From: Dioscorea cayenensis subsp. rotundata
Taxonomy: Eukaryota > Streptophyta > Magnoliopsida > Dioscoreales > Dioscoreaceae
NCBI RefSeq assembly: GCF_009730915.1
Contig: NC_052475.1
Span: 25,047,016 to 25,111,015 of the forward strand
DNA: 64,000 nucleotides
Reading direction: 5' to 3'
This document shows, in pieces, positions 34,325-45,526 of the stretch. A program made the translations under genes and the position numbers. The stretch's first letter is position 1. Each line of letters begins with the position of its first letter. The notes under the pieces were generated by a model, which was not told the origin of the DNA, made no database searches, and saw only the letters and a list, made by a program, of their open reading frames with translations.

Positions 34325-34969
34325 TGATAATCACTATATGGAAACTAAAGATCAAGAGAAACAACTTTTGTATTCAAAGTAAAACACAATACTCACCCAA
34401 TTATCCTTGAAAATTCACACAAGCATACAGTGTATATCAGAAACCAAAGAAAAAAAAAACCTCTCTGTTTTAATGAGAAAAAGCACAATATATTCCTGTA
34501 AAAGTTCAATGACTGAAACGATACGAGCCACTTAGTTACACCACACGCGTCAGGTTCTCCTCAGCTTCACCGCTTAACCGGCTTCCATGCCTCGAACTTA
34601 ATACAAGTTCCTTGATCATCAAATCGCAGTCATCCATCAGAAACACAATCCAGGTCTTCTCAGTTGCCTCAAACTTAAACTTTTTTATCTTTGATGGATT
34701 ACATTTGAACCGCATGATCACTAACCTAACCCCGATGCTGGGGTTGTTCTTCCTGCCTCAAACTATGTGTTCTCTTGATCTTTCAATCTTGGCCACCCAT
34801 CACCTTCCCTCCGATTCCTCAACCAACTTAACGAACTTTCAAACACAGGAAATGACACAGCTACCCTCTACTTCTAAACTATTTATACCAGGACAATTGA
34901 ACTGCACTTTCACTGCTTCTTCACTGCAATCTTTTCTAAAATTCGTTCATTCTTCAATCAATTCTAACA
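34325..34969 (-). repeat. Copia 5' LTR
   Basis: 645 bp. It matches the LTR at 29277-30003 apart from scattered substitutions and the 82-bp duplication there. On the minus strand it starts tgttagaattg and ends gattatca. Confidence 0.95.
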
Positions 34970-35145
34970 GTCTTATCCATATTTTATTAAAAAATAATAA
35001 TTTTTAAACTATTATTAAGGTCACCTAATAGAAGAGTTTTAAAAATTATTATTGGCTGAGAAGTGGAGAAACAAGATTCCTTTAACAGTTGAGGCATCTC
35101 CAACAACCTTCACCAGCTCAACAACAGTCCACACAAGTCACTCAC

Positions 35146-35146
<1 letters not shown>

Positions 35147-35181
<35 letters not shown>

Positions 35182-35394
35182 ACCATTTTTAAAGGTTGAG
35201 ATTAATGATGCTCATTCTTGTACCATAGAACATACTTGGTGCTGATAATTTAATCTTTTTCTTAAACTTTGTTCTAGCTAGCTCTCTCTCTCTCTCTCAC
35301 CATTTTTAAAGGTTGAGATTAATGATGCTCATTCTTGTACCATAGAACATACTTGGTGCTGATAATTTAATCTTTTTCTGAAACTATGTTCTAG

Positions 35395-35431
<37 letters not shown>

Positions 35432-35545
35432 TCTCACCATTTTTAAAGGTTGAGATTAATGATGCTCATTCTTGTACCACAGAACATACTTGGTGCTGAT
35501 AATTTAATCTTTTTCTGAAACTTTGTTCTAGCTAGCTCATGTTCA
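35147..35545. repeat. Three tandem units of 117-137 bp with CT tracts
   Basis: Each unit starts ccatttttaaaggttgagat (35183, 35300, 35437), ends ttctagctagct or similar, and is preceded by a pure CT microsatellite. Unit length varies with the CT tract. No coding potential is seen. Confidence 0.9.
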
Positions 35546-35626
35546 TTACCATAGAATTTTTTATTTTATAGCCATCTTGAAAGCAGTTTTTACATGTATA
35601 TTAAGAGTGTGTGCTTATATTAGAGA

Positions 35627-35720
35627 TTTTTTTTTTAAATCGATAAACCATTTAATTTAAAATGAAAAAGAATACAAAAAATATAACACAAAAGAGGAGT
35701 TTTTTTGGGCAAGAATTACA
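35627..35720 (-). mobile_element. LINE 3' end fragment
   Basis: The plus strand shows an oligo-T run and then aaatcgataaaccattt, the complement of the ggtttatc-type LINE tail with poly-A. Only about 90 bases remain before an oppositely oriented LINE begins. Confidence 0.5.
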
Positions 35721-35739
35721 CCACTTTTGCCTTCATTCT

Positions 35740-36895
35740 GATTCCGTATATCGAAAATCATCAAGAATGGAGCTTCGACTCTACTCTAGCATGACAACAG
35801 GCTGAATGGCGGAGCACCTAAAGAAGTTTAGCTAGACCTCTTTGTGGACTGTATTGATCCGTGAACTCCTTGCGAGACTTTTCTTCTTTTTTTTCCCCCA
35901 GAGAGACTCTTCTGCTCTACTACCTGGGAAACAATTCTTCCCTCTTGTCTTCAATTCTGGATTGTCTTAGTGAGAACGAGGATGAGAGAATTTGGACTCT
36001 GGAGAACAGTAAGATATTCTCAGTCAAATCTTATTACAGGTTCCTTGTAGATGGGAGAATTCGTAGCCCACTTTACCCTGGCTTTTTGGAAAGTGGGGTG
36101 CCCCAGCAAAATTACACTCTTTTATTGGCTCGTTTAGGACAACAAAATTCTAGCCCTTTCCGATCTTGCCAAGGAAGGTTGTAAAATCCATTGTGTTACG
36201 GATACTTGTGTGCATTGGTAGAGCATCTTTTGCTTCAATGTGACTACTCCAACCATATCTAGGTCCATTTTAAGCAAATTTTAGGTGTTCATACTTTGCC
36301 AAGAAACGTTCCTAAGATCTAGACTTCCTGAATCCCCGCTATCCAAGATCAGCTTCACCCCCTCTGGGATCTCATTTCTAGGGCTATTTTATGGAACATT
36401 TGGTTGGAAAGAAACAACCGTAACTTTAATTTGCATGTCTCTGCCACTCACTCTGTTATCCCTAAAACTATTCACTTGCTACTTACTTGGTCTTCTACAG
36501 TTAGAGATCCTGACCAGTGCTTCCCAGGTGATTCCATTCAGACACTCCGGCGCTCCATTGACTTCCTGAGCGCCATACAGAGAGATCTCGCAGGTGCGTC
36601 GACTCCTCCCTCTAGCTAGGAGTGATTCACTCCCCTCCTCAGCTTGTGAAGACTTGGACTTCAGATGATGGCCCTCGCCTTCCTAGTTGTTTTTTTTCTG
36701 CGTGTGGTTTTTGTTGGTGGTTATTCTGGTTGGCCTCATCTCTGGTGACTGTTGTTTTTTTTCTCTTATTTGCTTTTCAGTTGTTTTCCTATTTGTTTTG
36801 TCTATTCCCACTTCATTTTGGGTTTGTTTTGTATATGTTTGTTTTATTTTATTTTCAATAAATTTATGGTTTATTCACCTTATTAAAAAAATGAT
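35740..36895 (+). mobile_element. L1-type LINE remnant, 3' part, plus strand
   Basis: Broken plus-strand frames encode the LINE ORF2 C-terminus: ERIWTLENSKIFSVKSYYRFLVDG, the RVT zinc-finger region, then LWNIWLERNNRNF-like sequence near 36390 and QTLRRSIDFLSAIQRDLAG close to the end. A T-rich 3' untranslated region follows, ending caataaatttatggtttatt and oligo-A at about 36886. Frameshifts at several points make it non-functional. Confidence 0.75.
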
Positions 36896-37942
36896 AACAA
36901 AAAAAAAACCATCGTAAATGAATATAAGGACACAAAGAAATAAAAAAAAACACTAAAAAATAACAAAAGAAAAACATAAACCCCTCAAAGAAGATGAGAT
37001 GTAGTCTTCTCCTTGAGGAGGCACATATTCAATTGAAGATATTCACAAATCTTTTGGATCTTGAACTAGTGCTCAGAATTACAAACATTCAAAAAAAAAA
37101 AAAATGCAAATTATTACTATAAACTCAAAAAATTTGTATATAATTGGAAGAATTTAAAATTTGGGTTTTGAGAGGTTCCATGCGAGATGCAGTTTTGAAG
37201 ATCCATTGACCAACCTGTGAAACGGCTAATTTTATAGTGTATGTAGGCTTGTGCTGCCCAAGAAGAAGATATTTTTTTCTTTATCTTCTTTCGAGGCATC
37301 AATGTTTATTCTATTTGTTGTCTTATGTTTCAATATGTATCTTTATGTCTAGTGGACTCAGTGTGTTGTTTTGTGTTTTGTTAGGGTTGTATGTTTGTTG
37401 CTCCCTTTTTTGTTTCTTCTTCACTTTCATCGTTGAGAGGGGAAATTGATTCCTCAATCTCTCACTTGATATTGATAAAAGAAAGAGTTATCATCCTTTT
37501 AATGTTAAAGTAGTTATAATAGTTTGAAAACTTTATAACAAACACAAGAGTTTTTTTGTTTGATTGAAGGATGGATTACTAACTATAAAAGACTTAATTT
37601 AATAAAAAAAATTCTGAAAATAAATAAATAAAATTTATGTTTAATATTCTAAGATCCGCTAATATTGATATAGCCCAATTATAAAGCACTGGAGTCTCAC
37701 ACGGAAGATCGGGAACCCCACTTCACATATGGTGAATAATGTAATTAACGTTCCTAGTACATTTTATAAAGAAGAAAAAAATCCTCAAAACAAACATCAG
37801 ATTTTTTATCAATGCCATATTAAAAATCTAGATGATAAAATTTAATTAATTAAACACACCCTCAAATTAAAATGCACTCCATGTACAACTACTAGACTTA
37901 CAAATATCAGTAAACTAATGTTACTCCATGTATAACACTAGA

Positions 37943-37979
<37 letters not shown>

Positions 37980-38241
37980 TTAACAAACGCCCAAATTGCA
38001 GATCGGAAGGGCAAGTGAATGAACGACTTAGTCCGAAAACAAATAAAGAAATAAATTTAAGGAGCTCAGACCAGCTTCGTGTGGGTGAATGAACTAAACT
38101 AGTTAATATAACAACTTGTGGAACCTGTTTAATTGTCTGTTTGTGATCTGCTGCATCACAGAATCTCATTTTGTGCCGGCCAAAGATTCTCCCGCAGAGT
38201 TATAACACCAATGTTCTCCTTGAGAGTTTCATCATCAAACC
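36896..38241. other. Intergenic, no gene recognised
   Basis: AT-rich sequence with an (AT)n tract at 37950-37977. The last few hundred bases should contain the promoter of the SABATH gene at 38242. I see no clear TATA box separate from the AT tract. Confidence 0.4.
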
Positions 38242-39595
38242 ATGGCAGAACCAGGAGTGGCCATGGATGTAGAGCATGTTCTCCGTATGAAAGAAGGCCT
38301 TGGAGACACCAGCTATGCCCAAAACTCATCCCTTCAGGTGAGTTTGTGTTTGAGCTTGCCTTTTCACCTCATCTAATTACAAACAGAAAATGATCAGGCT
38401 TTCAATCTTCTCCTTCATGTTTCATTCATCAGAATAAGACTATGCAAACTTTAAGACACATGATAGTGAAAGCCGCAGCGGAAGCTAGTGAGTCTTTGGC
38501 ATTAGAAAGCATGACTATGGCCGATCTAGGCTGCGCTTCGGGACCGAACTCACTGTCTTTAGTGGGGGATATAATCAAAGCTGTATGTCAGAAGAGTGGG
38601 GAGGGGGCGAGGCCGGTACCAGAGTTCATGGTGTTTCTTAATGATCTTCCTAGCAATGACTTCAATGCCATGTTTTCGAGCTTTCCGGGATTCATCGTGA
38701 GGATTGGTGCTGATGCAGGGGCTCAGGTGTTCTTGGCTGGTGTCCCCGGGAATTTCTATGGCAGGCTCTTCGGAAAAGTTTGCTTGCATTTCATCTTCTC
38801 ATGCTATAGCCTTCATTGGCTTTCCCAAGTAACTAATAGTCTCATATCAATTAATAGAGTCAATTTGGACTTAAATATATCTAACATGAATAGTTTTCAG
38901 GTGCCTTTGGGACTTTATAATGATGAAGGCAAGTCGATGAATAAGGGAAAAGCATATATATCAGAAACAAGTCAACCGATTGTAACAACAGCCTATTTCA
39001 AACAATTTCAAATGGATTTCAATCTCTTTCTCAAGTCAAGATCAGCAGAATTAAAATCCAGTGGAAAAATGGCTCTGCTCTTGCTTGGAAGGAGAACTCA
39101 AGGCCATCAAGACATGGCAACCAATTTCTTTTGGAACATGCTTGACAAATCATTCTCAATCTTGGTTTCTCAAGTGAGAAATGGTTTTTCTCTGCTCAAT
39201 TTGCAGTAATTTCTGTTCCTTTTAATTCATTTCGTAAATGTTATATTTTTGATGAACAGGGAATGGTTGAAGAAGATAAGGTGGATTCATATAATGTTCC
39301 ATTCTATGCTCCATCATCAAAGGAAGTAGAAGATGAAGTAGAGAGAGAAGGGTCATTTGCAATTGAGCACATAGAGGTGTGTGAGTTCAGTTCTAGCAGT
39401 GGAGATGCAGAGAAGGATGTGAGAACCGCAGCAATGGCAATCAGAGCCATTCAAGAGTCCATGATCAAGCACCACTTTGGAGAACAAATCATTGATCCTT
39501 TATTCAAAGTTTTTACTGACCTGCTTACTGAGGCAAGAGCAAAAGCAGAAATAAAAGGAGTGCACTTAATTGTAATTCTCAAAAAATCAGCTTGA
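38242..39595 (+). CDS. SABATH family methyltransferase, divergent member
   Basis: This is predicted to methylate a small carboxylic acid or N-heterocycle using S-adenosylmethionine in the cytosol. Exons are 38242-38337, 38433-38828, 38901-39173 and 39260-39595, all GT-AG, giving 366 residues and a TGA stop. The layout is the same as in the minus-strand SABATH genes 25-30 kb away. Motifs: NSSLQ at the end of exon 1, MADLGCASGPNS (SAM binding), LNDLPSNDFN, GNFYGRLFG and YSLHWLSQVP. The segment before it reads LHFIFSCYSLHW where most members have HFxHSSYSLHW. A His and a Ser that line the SAM or substrate pocket are thus Phe and Cys. It starts MAEPGVAMDVEHVLRMKEG; a second in-frame ATG at residue 8 fits the family start equally well. 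Substrate unknown. Confidence 0.92.
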
Positions 39596-40086
39596 GATTC
39601 ACTGTTCTTTCATGTAATTTTCTTTGTTTCAAAATAAATAAATAAAAACACCTCTCATGGTACCCTTTCATGTGTCATATATTTTATAAAATCTCCAATA
39701 ATAAAAAATTTGCTTGAAAATGTGTAAGTCAAACCTTGCTCACATGCATTTCACCAAAGAGGAGTATTATACAAATGTTTGACCTTGGAATCACAGAACC
39801 TGTTATTTTATCTCTATTTGATTGTCCAATGTTGTTTGTTCTGACCTTGTGTGTGTATATATATATATATATATATTCTTTTAACAACAAGCCATGGGAT
39901 GGATGATGGAAGCCAGGGCGCCAAACATTTAAAAGTAAGACTTCTCCGCGGGTAACCACAACGCCACCTCCTTCTCCTGTATATATATATATATATATAT
40001 GTAGCGATATCTCACCCAATTTCAATTGGCTTCTTGCTTCGCTGTTACTCTAGAGAGCTCGACCTAAGGGCGGTGGAAGGCCTTGA
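39596..40086. other. Intergenic spacer with two (TA)n tracts
   Basis: This holds the 3' untranslated region of the SABATH gene and the promoter of the Tm-1-like gene. Two (TA)n tracts lie at about 39856-39874 and 39980-40000. The second, about 85-105 bases before the ATG, could serve as TATA sequence for the downstream gene. Confidence 0.4.
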
Positions 40087-43000
40087 ATGGAGGGAAACCC
40101 TAGTCGAGAGATCGGAAACCCTGGAGAGATTGGCAGAGAAATGGCTCACGGGGAGAAGACCCTCCAGGTCTTCTGCATCGGCACTGCCGACACGAAGCTG
40201 GACGAGCTCCGGTTCCTCTACGATCGCCTCCGATCTGATCTCGATGTCTTCTCTAAGGGCTCTTCAATCAAGGTATACGTAATCTCTTGGATTAGATTGA
40301 AACTCTTTTTTTTTTTTTCTTTTTTAGTGAATCACTAGTGCTGTTTTATTGGATCGTTGAGACCTTATTGGTTCACTAGTGTTCTTTTGTGAATCACTAG
40401 TGTACATTTTGTGAATCACTGGTGAATCATTAGTGTACTTTTATTGGATAGTTGAAAGCTGGACTTTATTGACTTCGATTTTGTATTTCCTGGTGATGTG
40501 TGTGGAGTGGATGTATTTAAAATACTTGTAATGAAGGAAATGGTGCTATCTGTGAAGCCAATGCTGGTGATATGAAGTGTCTTTTAGTCTTTACCGGATT
40601 ATTCATGAAGCACATCTTATGATCCCAGTGATATCTTGTATTGGGTTTTTTATTCACTGCCTGCTCTGTCTCATCCTGATAATTTCCGTTGTTTTATATT
40701 TTTATTGAAGAGTTTCCATGCTGCCAGAAATGTTGTGTTTCGATAATCAAATGGGAAATGCAACCATTTTTTGTAAGACATTCGATACTGTCTCTATGTT
40801 TGTGGGTAAGTGATTGTATTGCTTTGGATATCTGACAGTTATTCTTATTGTTGTCTCTATGTTCTACCTATAGCTAATTATCTAACTTTATGCACATCTT
40901 GACTGAAAATTTGTAGAAATATCACTATAAAGGTGATTGAGATCTCTGTATAGAGCAAATTATGAAGTGATCCCATGGCCAAATTTTGGAGTTTAAGGAG
41001 AAGATTTTCTTGAAAACTTAGGAACTAACATTTTAAGACCAATAAGAAAAGGTAAAGTCCATGGCAACAAGGACACTCAAGCTGTGGTTATAATTATGTG
41101 CTTAGTGCTCAATGTCACTTCTAAGCATTTCTGAATTATCATGTCCTGCATACATATGAAGAAAATTTTGAGGTTCCGAACCATTGCAAAGTTATTGCTG
41201 TCTTAATATGTAAATGTGAAAGTAAATATCTTCCATGTCTTTATGGTTTTTCAATGTATTAGTATGTGATTTTATTAAATTAACAGGTCAAGGTGACTAT
41301 AGTGGATGTTTCCACTGGCCAAAAGGCGATTGCCGGTGTGAAAGATATTCCATTTGTGAGTAGAGATGCTGTTCTCTCTTGCTACCCAGAGGCTGAAGGA
41401 CATTTATTTTACAAGCTTCCCGATGACAGAGGCAAAGCCGTTGCAATTATGAGCATGGGGCTTGAATGTTTCCTAAAGAAAGCATATGAAGATGAAATCC
41501 TTGTTGGAGCCATAGGTCTTGGAGGAAGTGGTGGAACTTCACTAATTGCTTCTGCATTAAGATCTCTTCCTTTGGGTGTTCCAAAGATAATTGTATCCAC
41601 TGTGGCGAGTGGTCAAACTGGACCTTACATTGGAACATCTGATTTAGTATTGTTTCCTTCTGTTGTCGACATCTGTGGTATCAACAGTGTTAGCCAGGTT
41701 GTTTTGTCTAATGCTGGAGCGGCTGCTGCTGGTATGATCATTGGAAGATTATTGATAAAAGCTGATGCTTATGGGGAGATGGCTGAGAAACCTACAGTTG
41801 GGATAACTATGTTTGGGGTTACCACACCATGTGTAACTGCTGTAAAAGAAAAATTGATGAATGAAGGCTATGAGACGCTTGTCTTCCATGCCACTGGTGT
41901 TGGTGGCAAAGCCATGGAGGACCTTGTTAGAGGGGGGTTTATACAGGTATGTATTCCATGGTTACAATAAACAACTAGTTTTTGGAGTAGACCTTGCAAA
42001 GGTTTTTTCTTCTTCTTTTTCCTTTTTTTTTGTGTGTGTGTGTGAGTCTGTGTGTGTGTGTGTGGAGTGCATGTAGGTGTGCTCTTTTTGAAAGCTTTAA
42101 GTATTTATTATAACTTTCTTTGTCCATTGCCTAATGCAGGGGGTTTTGGATATTACAACCACTGAAGTTGCTGATTATATAGTGGGTGGTGTTATGGCTT
42201 GTGACAGTTCTCGGTTTGATGTCATGATAGAGAAAAAGGTTCCCTTGGTTCTCAGTGTAGGTGCCTTGGATATGGTGAATTTGGGGGCTAAACATACCAT
42301 ACCTCCAGCTTTTGAAAACAGAAAGATTTATATACATAATGACCAGGTCAGATTTTACACCCTTTGCATCTAAATTTAGTATTTTCAATTAATCATAGTT
42401 CTATGAATTATTCTTTTTGCATATAGATGCCAATGAGAAAATGATAGATGTGTTTACAGTTCATGTCCTCCCCTTTTTCAATCCGAACTTCCTTACCACA
42501 GTAATGATGTGGGCATCCCATTTAGACGAATAATTTTTCTAAGCACTGGTTCGAACTATAATCTAATCAAGTATGCAATTATTGCTTTTCGTATGTTCTT
42601 CATCTCAATTTGTGACTTAAGCATTTGTGTATATAGATTCATGGGATTGCTTAGTAGTAAGCTAACATCATCAATAGCAGGTTTCGTTAGTTCGAACTAC
42701 TGTGGTAGAAAACAAAAAAATTGCAAGGTTTATAGCTGACAAGGTGAATAAATCATCATCAAAAATTCGCATTTGTCTGCCCCAGAATGGAGTCTCTGCA
42801 CTGGATGCACCTGGAAAGCCATTTTATGACCTGCAAGCTACATGTTCTCTTATAGATGAACTTGATAAACTGGTTGACAAGAATGAAGAACGACAGGTAG
42901 TTTTATTGAGTTAATTTAAAATATTTTGTTTTAATTTCAATATTGTCTATGTTTTGTTCCTCTGGTCATGTCTACCTCCTAAATATGATTTTCGTTTTAA

Positions 43001-45526
43001 TAGGTGCGGTCTTATCCGTACCACATAAATGATCCTGCATTTGCAGACATATTGGTTGACTCATTCTTAGAGATTAGTACCAAGTTTTCTTCAATGGCAA
43101 GCCCTCAACTAAGGGCTCCTCATGGGCAAAAAAAAGGCCTAGATAATGAAGTTGACATTTCAGAGGTGAAATTTCTTGATGATAAAGCCTTGTGGAAGGC
43201 TCCGTTAGACTTCCCTGATGCAAACCCAGGTTTTCTTTTCTTTCCTTTTTGTCACATTATCTTTTGAGAAGATTGTGAGCCATTAATTTTTCTTTTTGTT
43301 TACTTTTGAATCAATCAAAATGTATTTGTTAGATGATCTGTATCACTGAGCATTGAATCAATCCTATAGGTTACCCATTATTGACAAGATTGTGAAGCAT
43401 AAATTTTTCTATTTGTTTAATTTAGAATCAATCTGTGGTTTTTGTTAACAACCTTGCATGCTTGAATCATCTCTGCCAATGAATCCTATAATCGTAACAA
43501 AATTGATTATTGGTAATTAATTCCTGCTGTAGGGTCTTCTTAAATGCAATAGATATTTACCCAGCATATGGCCTTTTAATTTGTGGGTATAGAGACATGC
43601 ATGGACCTTTATAAATCTTCGTATGTGTGATTAAAGTATCATTTAATATATGACTGATATTGTCATGGACTTGGAAAAGAATTCAACAGTATCTAATTTC
43701 ATGCCTAACTAAGCTGATAGAGTTTGTTAGAGCCATTATTTGGTGATCACAAAAGTTCAGTATATCATAAATTGATACTTTAAAGTATCAGAAAGTGGGC
43801 AAACTCATAGAAGAGACACTTGCTCTCTCCAATTGAGAGGTCAGGAATTCAAGGAGGCTTGGATGTCAAAACATAGACAGAGAAGAGTGGGTGGTCTCTT
43901 TTTTCAAAATCTTACACATTATAAATTTCTTATTTTTATTTCTTAGCTTTTTAAAAAAAAAAAATTAGATTTTTATGCTGAACGTTCCAGGAATGTCCTT
44001 ATTTTTCTTTAGCAGGTAATGATGCTTTATACCTCAATCTCTGCCATTCATATTCTTGTAGTGAATGTTCTAGTAATTTAGTGCAATGTCTTACTCTTCA
44101 CAATATTTCAACGCTTAATATAATTCTCCATCCTATTTTGCTTGACTGGGATATTCACTCAAATTTCAATAAACTATAATTAACATGATTTATCATCTTG
44201 CATCTATATGCATCATGACCTTATTTGTTGGTTGTCCTTCAGAAACTTTACTGAGGACATTGGGGATATTAAACCAACTGAAGCAACAGATCAATAATGG
44301 TGTCCCAATAATAGGGGCAGGTGCTGGAACTGGCATATCTGCAAAGTTTGAAGAGGTTGGTGGAGTGGATTTGATTGTGCTGTATAATTCTGGTCGATTT
44401 CGAATGGCAGGAAGGGGATCTTTGGCTGGCTTATTGCCCTTTGCAGATGCAAATGGAGTTGTCCTTGAGATGGCCAATGAAGTATTGCCTGTGAGCACCT
44501 CGACTTGTTATATATCTAGCTTTGTAATTATGAATTCTAAATGAATTGAACGTAACCGGGAACATTGTTTGAGTGATTAACTTTGCTTTTAAAGCATCTG
44601 TCTCTTCGTAAATAGGTAGTAAAAGGAGTACCAGTTCTAGCTGGAGTATGTGCTACTGATCCATTTCGGCAAATGGATCAATTCCTAAAGCAGCTGGAAG
44701 CAATTGGATTTTGTGGGGTGCAGAATTTTCCAACTGTTGGACTCTTTGATGGTAACTTCCGCCAGAACCTTGAAGAGACAGGAATGGGCTACAGGTTGGT
44801 CTAATATAAAAGTATTGTCATGTTCATTTAATTCTATTATAGTAATCTCTTTTAAGAGAAATTTGGCTGCTGTCAACGTGAGTTGTTACAATCCATGCAT
44901 TAATTTCATATTGTACGGTGATAATTTTCTGGTGAATGTGCATGTGTGCCCAATCACTATGCATATATAATTTTAATGGTGAAGAATTATGCTTACTAGT
45001 GTTGCTATACTTTTTTCAGCTTGGAGGTTGAAATGATCCACAAAGCCCATAGGTTAGGCCTCCTGACAACCCCGTATGCTTTCAACATAAATGAAGCCAT
45101 TGCCATGGCCAAGGCTGGTGCTAGTATCATAGTGGCGCATATGGGTCTGACAACATCAGGATCAATTGGAGCACAAACAGCCATCACGCTTGATGACAGT
45201 GTTGCCCTTGTTCAAGCTATTGCAGATGCTGCTCTTTCAATCAATCCCAATGTTATTGTTCTCTGCCATGGAGGTATGTAAAGTTCTATGCAGTCAGTCC
45301 TATTCTCTTTAGTCTCACAATGTTATACTGGAAGAGGAACTAAATGAGTATGAGCAATTGTTTCACAGGTCCCATCTCAGGCCCTCGAGAAGCAGAGTTT
45401 GTATTAAAGAGCACCAAGGGGGTGCATGGCTTCTATGGTGCGTCAAGCTTGGAGAGGCTTCCAGTTGAACAAGCAATCACAAACACGGTCAAGGAGTACA
45501 AATCCATTAGCATTAAGAGAGATTAA
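40087..45526 (+). CDS. Tm-1-like protein (UPF0261 plus TIM-barrel domains)
   Basis: Nine exons (40087-40272, 41287-41946, 42140-42346, 42681-42896, 43004-43229, 44243-44490, 44616-44794, 45020-45273, 45369-45526) join in frame to 777 residues, close to tomato Tm-1. The N-terminal half is the UPF0261 ATP-binding domain, with [18 protein letters not shown] and glycine-rich [35 protein letters not shown] and [14 protein letters not shown]. The C-terminal half is a TIM barrel related to the signal-transduction family, with [31 protein letters not shown] and [14 protein letters not shown]. Tomato Tm-1 binds the replication protein of tomato mosaic virus and blocks RNA replication. The cellular role of its homologues is unknown, and antiviral activity here is inference. 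An alternative start lies at 40141. Intron 1 is about 1 kb. Confidence 0.93.

Larger units (their letters stand above)
29277..34969 (-). mobile_element. Ty1/copia LTR retrotransposon, complete but dead
   Basis: This 5.7-kb element lies on the minus strand. It has two LTRs (29277-30003 and 34325-34969) with TG...CA ends, a tRNA-iMet primer-binding site, a polypurine tract, and gag-protease-integrase-RT-RNase H in copia order. Flanking five-base sequences are gtttt and gtctt, so the target duplication has one mismatch. The LTRs differ by scattered substitutions, and the coding region has several nonsense codons and a frameshift, so it is an old insertion. Confidence 0.95.

Noticed and set aside
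36622-36917. Phe/Leu-rich membrane-like frames
   Set aside because: They are translations of the T-rich 3' untranslated region of the plus-strand LINE.
41409-41638. Antisense open frames over exon 2 of the Tm-1-like gene
   Set aside because: They mirror the real exon, lack their own splice or promoter signals and have no family resemblance.
43765-43985. SINE in intron 5 of the Tm-1-like gene
   Set aside because: Words such as ctctccaattgagaggtcagg are suggestive, but box B is poor and no target duplication could be found.
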